A DNA stretch of 64,000 nt, from NCBI RefSeq assembly GCF_022539665.2, contig NC_081333.1:7686971-7750970 (forward strand), given 5' to 3'. Shown here piece by piece: positions 11,479 through 22,460 of the stretch. How positions within the stretch are numbered: the first letter of the stretch is position 1; each line of letters opens with the position of its first letter. The position numbers and the translations under genes are program-made. The notes under the pieces were generated by a model. It was not told the DNA's origin. It saw nothing but the letters and a program-made list of their open reading frames with translations, and did no database searches. This stretch comes from Daphnia carinata. Taxonomy: Eukaryota > Arthropoda > Branchiopoda > Diplostraca > Daphniidae.

Positions 11479-12844
11479 CTTTGGTTTTTTTTAATTATTA
11501 CGATTCAAACAAAACAAAAAGAGAAAAAAAAAAAAATGGAAAGAACAGAAAAAAAAAACAAATAAATGAATTAATAAAAAAAAAAAATGAGGAAAAACAA
11601 ATAGAAATGAAAATAAATAAATAAATAAATAAAAAACAAATAGTAGTCAACCGCAATGAGCTGACACGTAATAAAGCACGTCAGGAACAAGTCTTGGCGT
11701 GAAACAACAACTACCACTGCGTGCCATAACACGACACGCACCGCCTTTTTGGCATGACCTCCTTGAACTCTCCACACTCTTTTTTTTTTTTTTTTTTTTT
11801 ATTTAAACCATCGCCCTACGAAGCGCAAGAGTTCAACAACACTATCCTTTCCTTTAGCGCATTTTTTTTTTTTTAGACTTCCACTTCAAAGAAAATTAGC
11901 CAAAAATGACCACCACTTTTACTGTTGTACTCGATCTTAATCGCGGAATTCTCTGACCCCCCCCCCTTTTTTTTTTTTTTTTTTTTAGCCTACAAGAGAA
12001 GAAAAGAAAAAAAAAAGAGCGGTGGCCAACATCCATTGAAATGAGGGTCATTTATTCTACAAGTGGCTGGCCGCCATTGTATTGCCCACCAAATGCCGCC
12101 CGCCCCGCATAAAAAAAGAAATACCCTTTTTGGAAAGCGGGCAGATAGCATCACTTGCAACGAGATTGACACACGACGCTTTACGTTATTATTACTAGCC
12201 CGCCAGGACAAATGATTAGGGGGCTACTCCCGTCTCATTAAAAAACGTAAAAGAAAAGGAAAAAAAATGTAGACGATCTGATTTTGTTTTCTTTTTTTTC
12301 CGTAAAAATGAAATCAAACCGACCGAAACGTAACAACATTTTTTTCATTTTCCCCTACAAAAGAAAGAATCTGCCAACAAGACAAGTGCTGTCTTTAACT
12401 ATCTGTCTCACTTAACGTTGAGGCGACTCGTCTAACGGACGCACTGGAGCGTGCGTCAAGTGCGTAGCGCTGTTGGCTATTACGGACGCCACTACTACCC
12501 AAAGACGGGCGATGATCGTAAAAACACACACACGCACAGTCACAGTCACATACAAAAAAATTAACGAACCCCGACTAAGTTTTTTTTTTTTTTTTCTCGA
12601 CCCATTCGCCTTTTTTTTTTTTTTATAACAAACATCAGATTTCCCGTTTTATAGCCTTTTTTTTTTTTTTTTTTTTTTTAAATTATGATTTCTTTGACAG
12701 CAGGTCCCTCTTCAAATCTCGATTTTTTAATATCACCGCGTTCTGTTTCTTTGGTAGGCTTTCAAAAGTTCCATTTCGACTATTTCCGAAGATGTTTTTT
12801 TTTTGCTTTCACTGGAGATTCGTCGTAACGTTTAACAAATAACA

Positions 12845-12883
<39 letters not shown>

Positions 12884-12929
12884 ATGTGAATCGCACGTAA
12901 ATAGCGCGTGATGGCGTTCTTTTGCTTAC
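11479..12929 (-). other. TFAP-2 intron 5
   Basis: Poly-T runs at about 11779-11800, 11968-11986, 12581-12625 and 12657-12679 (A-runs in gene sense). A GC-richer stretch at about 12400-12500 without open frames. Nothing else supported. Confidence 0.75.
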
Positions 12930-12999
12930 CGAATTCTTTTTTGACGATGGACATCTGGTCGGTGGAAATGAAATTCGAATCGCTCTCGACGCTGGGAGT
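12930..12999 (-). CDS. TfAP-2: TFAP-2 exon 5: short linker exon with VKKE
   Basis: This exon has 70 bases, acceptor TTATTTACAG, donor TCG|GTAAGC, and runs from phase 0 to phase 1. The frame reads TPSVESDSNFISTDQMSIVKKEF plus one base, quoted here as TPSVESDS, then STDQMSIVKKEF. It corresponds to the vertebrate DQSVIKK exon. The VKKE at 12945-12934 fits the sumoylation consensus (hydrophobic-Lys-x-Glu). In vertebrate AP-2 the known sumoylated lysine is in the first exon (IKYE/VKYE), and the equivalent position here is followed by Gly or Val-Pro, so this may be a relocated SUMO site; that is inference. Confidence 0.9.
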
Positions 13000-15547
13000 C
13001 TGTAAATAATAATAATAAAAAAAACAAATTCATTAATTAAAATGAAGAAGAAAAAAAAAAAAAAGAGTCGACTTGACAAGACGCAAACAGCGGGGGAAGT
13101 CGCGCCGAGTCTGTTGTGCGCGGTTGACATTGGCACGGACGTTCGGCTAAAATTTACGAGCAATTAATATCTATAAAAAAAAAAAAAAGCAAAGAGAGAG
13201 AGAGAAGGGCAAAAAAAAAAAAAAAAAAAAAAAAACACACCGTGTGCGTAAATTGCCGATAGAAAAAGACGGAGGGGGCAATCTTATAGTAACAGGCGGG
13301 GGGGGGGGGGATATATAATACGAACCTGTCGACTCCGGGAAAAAAAAAAAAAGGCCGCCCGCCCAAAGAGTTCGAGGACTCACGCAAGTCCCTTTTTTTT
13401 TGTTGTTGTTGTTGTTGTTTTGTTTGAGAAATTCGATTCAAAAGGAAAGTCTCCGCCTTTTCGAATCGCAAACACAACTGGGTCGGCCAATGAAAAGGGC
13501 GTACAAAAATGTTTTTTTCCAACGCAATAAAAATTGCCTCTCTCTCTCTCTCTCTCTCTATCCTTCTCCCCCCCCCCTTCCTTTCCACTGCGTGTACTAT
13601 CTAGCCGAGTTTGGTGAATGTACACTTAATGAGTCTAGATGGACATTTTGATTGGAGTTGAAAAACTTGGCCAACCTTTCGCTGTGTCGTTGCGATTCGA
13701 AATAATGAAGTCATTGACTTGTCCAACAAACATTTCAGGCTCTGATATGATTTAGCATCAGCGTGTGTGTGTGTGTGTGTGTGTGTCTATGCAAATGTTT
13801 CTCTCTCTTTTTTTCTTCCGGATATCTATTTTATTTTTACGTAAAGGCATGAATTTCTACGAACCGTCGAGAAACGAGAAAGAAAAAAAAAAAGCCATTT
13901 CCATTTCAAAACACATCAATGGCAAAAAAAAAAAAAAAAAAAAACTCAACATTTCCCTCCCCAAAAAGATGTTATAACCGACGGGAGTAGGAATTTTACG
14001 ACGTCGGACCCGAGACTTGTGAAATTTCTTTCCGTCCCGTCACTTCTTGCTTCGGCGCCCTCATCTCTTTTACGGAATCAAAGGAGAGGAGTAGATGGGA
14101 CAACGAGCATCTTTTTTTTTTTAAATTTTATTTCCCCTTTTTTTTTTTTTTTCTTTTCTTTCCCAACTGACAGAGAAATGTCTATCTGTTGGTGCTGCTC
14201 AATCTACCGTAAAGGTTAAGTGCGCACGTTGGCTATCAACTCCTACCGCCACAGTACATATGTTGTCTTTTAACAGTCACGCTATTCAAACAAGAGCATC
14301 ACAGCAGCAAAGTGGTGTGTGTATGCGTAGCCGTTATTTGATCTATTTCCCATTTAACGTTTTTGACTCAAGTGCCCTCCCCCCCCTTTTCTTTTTTAAA
14401 AGGCCTTTACGAATTCAAACGATTTATTATGTCTTTGATTGTGATATGAATTATAACGAAAAGCTTTCAGCAGTCGCAGAAAATGTTTTCATCCAAAGAA
14501 ATTTAAAGAGAGATTCCCCTGACAAATGATCGCATTCTACTATTGGCTTTGACTCGGGGAAAAGCGGAGACGGGGAGACGTACTTAAATGTGGGATGGAA
14601 TGAAAACAAAAGCAAACAGGCTATCGAGAAAAAAAAAAAAAAAAAAAAAAGAGTAAAGAGATTTGAATGTCTGATTTTTTGATGCCTTGATGATGATGAT
14701 GATTTTGACTTTGGGGCCGGGTGATTTGTCGGCCAAGATTAAGATAGCCACGTTGATAATCTATTCACGAAGACTGCTCAACGGGCGTGCACGATGTTTG
14801 GGAAATAAGGGGAAGACGGAGCAAAAAACAACAACAACCTGAGGCTGTGTGTTGCCTGTATCCGTGATCCTCCCATTTTTTCCCTACGTCGTCGTAGGCC
14901 TATCATTTTCCCCCCGTTGGTCGGACAGTCCCAGCCACCAACACGTGAAGCGTGTCTTGCAATTTGAATAATACCGATGAGAAAAAAAAAAAAAAAAAAT
15001 AAGAGAGCCACGGACATATTCTCCCCTATTTTTCTTGGACCCGACAACCAAGACTCGATAATGATAGCCATTGGCTCGTCAAGTGCCATTTTCTTTTTAC
15101 CCAACGTCAGGATAAAAAAAAAAAAAAAACCTTAGCACACACACGCATTGAAGAAATATGAAATGTTTTTTTTTTTGGGGGGGGGATTCTTTTCAAACTG
15201 TTGGACTTACAACTACGAAAAAAAGGGAGAGATTTCAATGCTGTCTAGCACCTGATCATAGAATCAATCGACTACTTCACGATAATCCATCAAGCATTTT
15301 TTTTTGTTAGTCTTCTCACTTCATGGATACATTTTCTCCCCTTTTAAAGAAGGGGGAATTCATCTTCCTCTTGTTCCCTCAACCCTCCCAAGACGTATTT
15401 GGGCATCTCGAAAAAAAAAAAAAAAAAAAAACTCTTTTGACGATTGAACACGGAAAGTAAACACAAAATGTGGATCGTAACCGAGTCAGAATGGAACATG
15501 AAAAAGAAAAAAATCTCTTTTGATGTTTGTTTGGAGTTTTTTCTTAC
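13000..15547 (-). other. TFAP-2 intron 4
   Basis: Contains a (GTT)5 run near 13401-13420, CT repeat at 13539-13560, GT repeat at 13762-13786 and several A/T runs. No coding sequence supported on either strand. Confidence 0.75.
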
Positions 15548-15757
15548 CTGTCCATCGTCGATATTGTGATGAGATGAAAGCGGTGTGGAGGCTAGATTGC
15601 CTGGAATGACGATCGTTTCGCCTGAATCCAGCACGTGATGACTGGCCTGAACGAGCACATCGGGCCGTCGGACAACGTTGTACTGGTTTCCTTCGCCTCG
15701 TCCACTGTTGCCTCCGCGGCCTCCCGACGGGTCGTAAGAAAAGTGAACATTGCCCGT
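15548..15757 (-). CDS. TfAP-2: TFAP-2 exon 4: linker with RRPDVL motif
   Basis: This exon has 70 codons, acceptor TTTTTGTGTCGCAG, donor CAG|GTAAGA, and phase 0 at both ends. The start (TGNVHFSYDPSGG) is Gly-rich. The middle contains NVVRRPDVLVQASHHVLD, closely matching the vertebrate AP-2beta segment around VRRPDVLLHSAHHGLD, which fixes the identity and frame. The end (SSHHNIDDGQ) aligns with the acidic linker before the conserved IKK. It has equal length to the preceding exon (210 bases) and is separated from it by the shortest intron in the gene (307 bases). Confidence 0.95.
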
Positions 15758-15838
15758 CTGCGACACAAAAACGCACTTCACATTAAATGATGACAGCCTC
15801 TTTTTCATCGCTCAATTTCCTCATTCGACAGAGTACAC

Positions 15839-15869
<31 letters not shown>

Positions 15870-16064
15870 GAAGGGCTTATAAAAATTAGGCAAAACGGTT
15901 TCACGCTCATTAACGGCACGGATGTCGTGCCAAACGAGGGTGAAACCGGAAGGTGTGAAACATCTTCCGTGACGTTTTTTTTTTAAATGAAATTAAACGA
16001 TCATTTTTGCTCATTTATTATTAATTTAAAAAAATAATAATAATAGAAAAGGATAAAGACTTAC
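15758..16064 (-). other. TFAP-2 intron 3, shortest intron of the gene
   Basis: 307-base intron with GTAAGT donor and GTGTCGCAG acceptor, containing a poly-A of about 27 at 15839-15866. No further features. Confidence 0.85.
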
Positions 16065-16274
16065 ATCGAGGGCTTCATGTTCGGCGCGTCTGAGGACTTC
16101 ATGAGTGCGCTGGATTTGGCTATGCGTCGAATAGTGGCTCTGATGGATCGTGTTGAGGCTGGAGTACGGGTCGTTGTTGCCCGACGAATTGCCCAATTGG
16201 ACCGAGCCGGACGATGGGTGGAACTCGACGCCGACTTGCTGCTGTGGCGGGAACGGCGGCGGGAAATAGGGCGG
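16065..16274 (-). CDS. TfAP-2: TFAP-2 exon 3: Pro/Tyr-rich activation region
   Basis: This exon has 70 codons, acceptor TTTTGTGCAG, donor GAT|GTAAGT, and phase 0 at both ends. It opens with PPYFPPPF and continues with PPQQQVGVEF, a Ser/Gly/Asn-rich stretch and NNDPYSSLNTIHQ. This matches the vertebrate AP-2 order PPYFPPPY followed by NDPYSLNPLH, the transactivation region. In vertebrates PPPY is the PY motif bound by WW-domain proteins such as WWOX; here the last residue is Phe (codons at 16262-16251, PPPF), so the canonical PPxY is absent. The second half (about codons 50-70) is His/Arg/Glu-rich and not recognisable as a known motif. Confidence 0.93.
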
Positions 16275-17333
16275 CTGCACAAAATGGACCGAAATCGAAT
16301 CCATTTACATAAGAAAAAGAAGAAAAAAAAAAAAAAAAAAAAGGGAAAAGAATTGAATATCAACCGGTTCAAATTAGCCAACATGTCACACGGACACACA
16401 CACGAAAAAAAAAAACTTGATCGTTAGTTATCCACGAAGAACAACAACAAAAAAAAAAAAATGACGGGACTCGCCATTGAAAGGTGCCAAAGACTTATTT
16501 GGGCAATTTTCTTTATAAAAAACAAAACAAAAACTTGACTTAGGATTTAAAAAAAAACAAAAAAAACTAATACAAATACGCGCGCGCACACACAAAACAC
16601 AATAACATACAAAAATAAAACCAGTTATGTCACAAGAAAAAAAAAGGAACAGTAAAAAAAAAAAAAAAAAAAAAACCCCGGAAGATAATAAAAACGAGAA
16701 CGAAATTTCAAATTAAAATAGTGGTTAAAACAGGATAAATTGTGTGTGTCAGTTCAATCGCTGGAAAAATTTAAGAAGAACAAAAAATAAATAAGCGTAT
16801 CGACAAGAAAAAGATGGAAACGGAAAATTAGATAAAAAAAAAAAAAAAAGGGGGGGGGGGCCAATTTAAAAGACAGTTCCAATATTCGTCCAATTCCGTC
16901 TATTCCATGAGTAGCGTGTGTTTTGTGCGTCGGGAATTTATAGACTACTCGTACCGGTATGTTTCTTATCTCTTTTTTTGTTCGTATTTTTGTCTTTCGG
17001 CTTCGTCTATTTAAACTAGATGAAAAACAAGCCGTTTATAATTTTATTTTATTATTTTTATTTATTTTTTTTTTTGAAATTTCTTTCTCCGAATAGGAAA
17101 GAAAAGACACGGAACCCATGACGTCAGAAACTGACATTCCATTCCGCACCACTTTTCTCAAATTCGACAACTTTGTGGAGTGTCTACGACGTCGCTATGT
17201 CTTTTCGATTGTTCGATTTTGCATGGACAAATTATTTTTGTAAAAAAAAACTGAGGACGACAAAAAAAAAAGAAAAAAAAAAAGAAAAAAGGGAACCGAA
17301 AAATTCTCTTTGCCCCAAAAAAAATCTCCTTAC
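16275..17333 (-). other. TFAP-2 intron 2
   Basis: AT-rich intron with an alternating CG/CA stretch near 16579-16592, a G run at 16851-16860 and a full CRE octamer at 17119-17126. No coding sequence supported. Confidence 0.75.
17119..17126. promoter_or_regulatory. CRE octamer TGACGTCA (intron 2)
   Basis: Full palindromic CRE/ATF/CREB octamer. Five others are in the window: 20598-20605, 25858-25865, 26989-26996, 28429-28436 and 40731-40738. In this base composition about one is expected. Confidence 0.4.
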
Positions 17334-17429
17334 CATGTGCATGACATCGTGACCGCGGCCGGTCATGTGGTTGTGATGATTCCGGACCGACCAGTCGGCG
17401 GCCCGTTCGTGCAGAGCCCGTCGCTCGCA
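17334..17429 (-). CDS. TfAP-2: TFAP-2 exon 2 (32 codons)
   Basis: The acceptor is TTGTTCCAG and the donor ATG|GTAAGG, with phase 0 at both ends and 96 bases. The frame starts CERRALHERAADW and ends GHDVMHM. It occupies the place of the short segment that begins DRHDG in vertebrate AP-2, just before the Pro/Tyr-rich block. The segment is basic and His-rich (HHNHM). The reading frame was chosen because it is the only one that joins the next exon in the conserved PPYFPPP frame. It is probably the common exon onto which alternative 5' exons splice. Confidence 0.85.
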
Positions 17430-17477
17430 CTGGAACAACATTTTGGGGTTTTCTTCGCCGTTCGACTATATATTTGT

Positions 17478-17508
<31 letters not shown>

Positions 17509-17739
17509 GGAGTTGTACGGATATTAAGTCAAAAGAGTTTTGTAGAACGGATCGTCAAAATGTGCGAGTTTGCCAAGTCGAGTTAGGAAGAGATGAGTTA
17601 GAAGAAGGAATGATTTCCCCTAGTAGCCGAGTTGAGTTAGTCGGAGAGAACCAAATTGGAAGTGACCGCCACCGATATCAAACATGAAAGTCTGTCGCTC
17701 GCTTTTTGTTTTCTGTACGTGTCCAGCAACTTACTGTAC

Positions 17740-17805
17740 CTCCATAACTGCAGACATGACGTCCGCCGGCATATACGAGAAGCTAAATGTGTCGATATCC
17801 GGCAT
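17740..17805 (-). CDS. Candidate alternative first coding exon of TFAP-2
   Basis: A 22-codon frame begins MPDIDTFSFSY, contains MPADVMSAVME, and ends at GAG before GTACAG, in phase 0. The next exon (17429-17334) starts in phase 0, so the join keeps the AP-2 frame. Vertebrate AP-2 genes are known to use several short alternative first coding exons spliced to a shared second exon, and this frame sits about 310 bases upstream of the shared exon. The same frame is open upstream of the ATG back to about 17850 (motif WARVYCDTTGRL), so it could also be an internal exon. A stronger donor (GTAAGT at 17734) lies 6 bases further but would break the AP-2 frame. No homologue is recognised; the exon is inferred from coding-like composition and phase. 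Confidence 0.3.
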
Positions 17806-18550
17806 AAGACGACCTGTCGTGTCACAATAGACACGTGCCCACTTTTGTCTTTCCTCGATTTATTTGGCGTTTCTCAGACGAATCGAATTCGCGTAGAGAG
17901 AAGGATATTTAAAAAAAAAAAAAAAAAAATAGAGCCACACGGCAAAAAGAAACTGAAATAGCCTCTTTGTGCGAATGATTTTTTAAAACAATAAGTCCTC
18001 TAAATCAATTTTTTGAAAAGAATGTCTTCTCTCCTTTTGGTTCGATCACGCTGCAAAACACCGGTATGAATTTCCAAAACAACTTCAAAAGAATCTTGTT
18101 TGTTTTTGGCTGTTCTGACACTAAGACAGCGCACTCGGTGTAGGTGGAGGGAAATGAATCACTGGCACCGCAAAACACATCGCTCACAAAGCACTGAGTG
18201 AAAAATAGTCGCAACAAACGGATAACATTCGAAATCGAATTCGATGTGTAAACACGCGCTAGTCGTCAAGTCTTTTTTTTCTGTTTTTGGCGATGATTGC
18301 CTTACTGTCCCGTCCTCTTATGACACCTGCGTTCGAGACGGATGCAGAGAGGGCTCTGAAGGCTCTACCAGGGTCGACTGCTACACTATACTTCCCCTCG
18401 TATATGTGTGTCTCTCGCCCCTCTTCCTCCTCTTTTACCCCACCCTATCCTACCCACCAACCTTTGGCTGCAATCGTACACTCAGGGGAGGAATCACATA
18501 CATACAGTGGCGGACTCTGGTGTCGCTCACGCACACGGGGAGAGGAGGTG

Positions 18551-18562
18551 GCCCCTGAGGGC
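18551..18562. promoter_or_regulatory. Perfect AP-2 consensus site in intron 1 of the AP-2 gene
   Basis: The sequence gcccctgagggc contains CCCTGAGGG, matching the AP-2 consensus SCCTSRGGS at every position, and it is followed by GCGGGCC. It lies in a GC-rich intron-1 segment. Autoregulation of AP-2 genes is known in vertebrates; use of this site is inference. Confidence 0.4.
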
Positions 18563-18747
18563 GGGCCTGTCCCGGAGAGAAGCTTATTTTTTTTTTTTTC
18601 TCGCTTTTTTTTTTTTTTTTTTATAGAGAGGGGAGATGGGAGGCGGGGGGGGGGGGGGGTCGATAACTAGGCGAGATAACAAGGACTTGCTCCCAGCCCT
18701 TGCCGTTGCAATTTACCTCTATATACCCTCCCTTCGTCCAGAGATTC

Positions 18748-18775
18748 GACGACGACGACGACGTCGTCGTCGGTG
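18748..18775. repeat. Divergent trinucleotide palindrome (GAC)n/(GTC)n
   Basis: A run of GAC units meets a run of GTC units. Arms 18753-18762 and 18763-18772 are perfectly complementary (20-bp palindrome), with further near-matching units on the left. It is CpG-dense and able to extrude a cruciform. Confidence 0.8.
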
Positions 18776-19801
18776 CTGGGCCACGGCACACGCACGCGCG
18801 GCCCTCACATGCACCGGCTTTCGTCGACGGGTGGAAGAGAGTAAAGTTTGTGCTCCGCCTCTTTCGGTCTTGAGTCAACCAATCGGGTGACTTGCCACTT
18901 AATTGGAACCCCCCCACCAAAGAGAGAGGCTACTTACTATTAGACCACTACTATTTTTCCTACATGTATTCACCGAGCAACATCGTTTCTTCTATCAAAG
19001 AAAATCATAATAATCGTCTCGCGTTCAATGGGCCTATGTGCGCATTCTTAAACTTTTTTTTTTTTTTTTGGCAACTTTTATTTATTTATTTTACGATTAT
19101 TATGTTTTCTTTTTCAATGCGATACAAGCGACGTCTTTTTGCGGTGGCTTTCCTTTATGATAACCCCACCCTTTTCCAGTGCATCCCGAACAAATAACAT
19201 AAAGAGGGAGCGTCTGATCGGGCCGGTAACGACCGGTCGTACAAACAAAAAATGCTCTCAAATAAAAAAATGATTTCAAAATGTTTGAACGACAAAGAGA
19301 AATAGAGGGGAAATTTCCACTCGGGGAGTTTCATGACAACGGCAATCATTTTGAATAATAATAACACACGACAAAAATCAAAATGTAAAACAACATGGGA
19401 AAGAAACGGAACAATTAAGAAAATATTTCCAAGAAAGAAAACAAAAAACTCAAAAAAAGCCGAAAATTCCATTTTTTTTTGTTTTCTTTTCTACTTATCA
19501 AAACAGAAAAGAAAAATAAATAAGAGTAAACTATCTATAGTGGTCACGGTGTGCGCTGAACGTCGGTGATGACGCTCTTGTCTACACCGGCCGACCCCAC
19601 GATCTCCCCCTCCCCCAAACAGGAAAAGAATCAATGGGCGCCATAAACAAAACTTTGTCGCCCCTCTACTCTCGTTTGAAATGCGTCTCTTTCCGTCCCA
19701 CATTTCTAACATATCCACACTCAGTTTCGGAGAAAAGAAAGGAAAATTAAAAAATAAATAAATAAAGAATCAGAATCAAAAATAAAGGTACGTCCGCCAA
19801 A

Positions 19802-19814
19802 CGCTAGATGGCAC
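19802..19814 (+). promoter_or_regulatory. CTCF-like motif
   Basis: The sequence cgctagatggcac fits the conserved CTCF core (YAGRKGGCR). Similar matches occur at 28751-28762 (reverse strand, CGCTAGGTGGCG) and, more weakly, at 35435-35444. These are candidate insulator sites flanking the AP-2 5' end. Confidence 0.3.
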
Positions 19815-20045
19815 TTTCCAATTCCTATTGTGTTGTTTGGCCCTTTCTTTTCCTCGACGTTTATTCTCCCCTTTTTTTTCCCAACAAGAAGAAAAAAAAA
19901 GTACATTTTTCTTACTTTTTCAAAAAGATAAAAAAAGAAAAAAAAAAACCGGAATGCCGCCAAGGTAAGTAGTCTTTCTTTTTTTTCTCTTTTTTTGTAC
20001 CCTGAAATGCAGGTGCAGCAGCGCGGCGGCTAACGTATAATCAAC

Positions 20046-20047
<2 letters not shown>

Positions 20048-20137
<90 letters not shown>
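20048..20137. repeat. Long (CT)n then (TTTC)n microsatellite
   Basis: About 34 CT units run directly into a TTTC tetranucleotide run. It is a pure pyrimidine strand, able to form a triplex. An AC repeat (about 20294-20313) and a poly-A of about 55 with one interruption (20349-20403) follow closely. Confidence 0.95.
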
Positions 20138-20356
20138 GTAGGTAAAGAGTGTGTGCGGTGTGTACTCGATGTGTGTGTGTACGTGGACGTAGCCATGTCA
20201 AGACAGGGCCAGTCCGGTGATCCTTCATCATCTCGAGCACAGATGCACAGCAAATGGCCACAGCGCTATACACTGGAAGGCGGAGGTGCAATCACACACA
20301 CACACACACACACAGACACAAGCACAAGAGTGAATGTAATCACAAGATTAAAAAAA

Positions 20357-20388
<32 letters not shown>

Positions 20389-22460
20389 AAAAAAAAAAAA
20401 AAAGAGAGGTAGGATAATCACAACAGCAACAGCAGCGATTTCCTGGAACGCTGCCAAGCTCTTTTCTTTCTTCGTCACATGAAAGAGATGGTGCTCGAGA
20501 TAGGGCGGGAGAGTCTAGGAAGATGCATTAAGATCTCAAAGGACGATATATTTTTATTGCGCGCGCTCTTTTCCCTTCTTTTTTTTTCTTTTTCACCTGA
20601 CGTCACTCGGTGCAACGCTCGCAATCATGCGCACACAAGTCGAAGAAAAGTCAACTCGGAAAGAAAGAAAAGCAATCAAAAGGGACCATTCACACCGACT
20701 CGTGAAACTTAACCGAACATTGACAATGACATCATCGTGAGACCGTGAGTTTTTGTCGGTTAGAGTCGGTATGGTACTACTAGTAGTCCTATCAAAAAGC
20801 GCGTAGGACGGCATCCAGACGGCCAACTCGAAATTGATCAACATCTCTTAAATGTACCTATTGCGCCTACTCAAGTCTTAAAGCGAGGGTGCATTTAGAG
20901 AGTGACTTTTTTCTTCTTCAGTTATTGCTTTACAAAAAAAAAAAAAAAAAATAAATAAATAAATAAATAAAATATTAAGACTGAAAAGAGATAAGGCGGA
21001 TGGATGGTAACAACCCGGCAAAAAGAGCGACTGGACGCTCGGGAAAGGAATATATAAATAAAACCATAAAAAGAGATGGGGCAATCACGTGCAATCAACA
21101 GTTAAGTCACACAACAACAACAAAAAAAGCGAAAAAATAAAAATAAAAGATTGGAAAGAGAGAATAAAATAAAATGAAATTTTTTTTTCCCCAGTTTTTT
21201 GCGAGCGCGCGCGTGGATCGAACGTTATCGATCGTCACACCACAGATGACGCCAACTTCTTTTTCTTTTCCGAGAAAAGGTAAAGAAAGCAAGAAAAGAA
21301 AGAAAAAAACTAACATGGGGTAGTACAGTAGATTACGGAATCCAGACAGGTGGAATCGAGGCCGGATGGAAGGGGAAAAAAAACGAAAAAAAAAAAAACG
21401 AAACAAGACACAAAAGAAGAGGAAAAAGAAGGACGACTTGAACCTCCTCTCCATCCATTTCAAAATGTTCTTCAGACTTTTTTTTTTTGGGAGAGAACTC
21501 CCCTATATTTTTCTTTCATTCTCCTTGTATTCTTTTTACCTGGACGACGTGGAAAGAAAGGAGGGAAGAAGCGGAGGAGGGTGATTGGAAGTGGAGATAG
21601 AAGATGCGTATAACCTTGACGGCCCAGGTATCCCAACAACTCCCTCCCCCCGTTCTTTCTTTTTTTTTCTTCTTCTTCTTCCCTCCTCATATAGAAACCA
21701 AGGGCTTTTGTCCACACGCACATGCACGCGCGACGGACACTTTTTTTTAGGAAAAAAAAAAAGAATATAGAATCAACTGCCATCATTTTTTTTTTTTGTT
21801 CTTGCCTTTTCTCTTCCAAGTTCAGACGAGAAAACGTATTGGGAAAAGTTCCTCAGAAATGACCTTACATCGGAGGACATGTGGGCCGAAACGTTTCATT
21901 TTTTTTTCTCTCACCAATAAAATGTGGGCGGGGTCTTAATATTTGAAAAAAATAAAATCTGTTATTACGTTGCAGTGTCTAAGGTTAGCTGCCCTTGACG
22001 GCGTTGAAATTGCCAGGGAACCCACACACCAACCTGTTGCTTTAGAAAACACAAGGTGGACTAGCTTTTTTTTTTCTTTCCAAGTCAAACGAAACAAAAA
22101 GCGACAAAGACAAGGGCATTCAACACGGAATCCCTTGCAAACAAAAAGAGCAACCCCCGCCTAAAGGGGGAAAAAAAAAGAATTACTCAAAACGCTCGTA
22201 GAAAAAGAAAGAAAACAAAAACGGGCCTATTGGCATCACCAGTGTGAGCGGTCGGGACCAGCCGCCGCGAGCCAACAAGGTATCCCCCCCCTGTAACACA
22301 CCGCTGTGTGTGTGTGTGTGTGATATTCTTTCCTTCGCCCTGTTTTTTCCAACATCAAAATAGCTTGTGGCACTACACGCGGCTTCGACACACGCGGTTC
22401 GAGACAACCGAACATTCCTTCATACTTTGAAATGAAAAGCAAAAATAAGAGTTGACAAAC

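Larger units (their letters stand above)
17430..22460 (-). other. TFAP-2 intron 1, probable regulatory intron
   Basis: 5-kb first intron. It includes a TA repeat (17478-17504), the candidate alternative first exon, a GC-rich segment at about 18260-18900 with a perfect AP-2 site, a CCAAT box (near 18878) and a GAC/GTC palindrome, a CTCF-like site at 19802-19814, a very long CT repeat (20048-20137) and a CRE at 20598-20605. Several 60-127-codon frames in the GC-rich part overlap in multiple frames and are not supported as genes. Confidence 0.6.

Noticed and set aside
18005-18217. 70-codon minus frame with Cys residues
   Set aside because: No true ATG start, no donor, no recognisable domain; within AP-2 intron 1.
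18480-18590. Possible transposon end (AGTGGCGGACTCTGG)
   Set aside because: Resembles a common hAT/MITE terminus sequence, but no matching inverted end or target duplication could be found.
20593-20844. 83-codon minus frame starting ATG with donor CAG|GTGAAA at its end
   Set aside because: Protein-like, but its phase does not fit AP-2 exon 2 and frames of this length are common by chance here.
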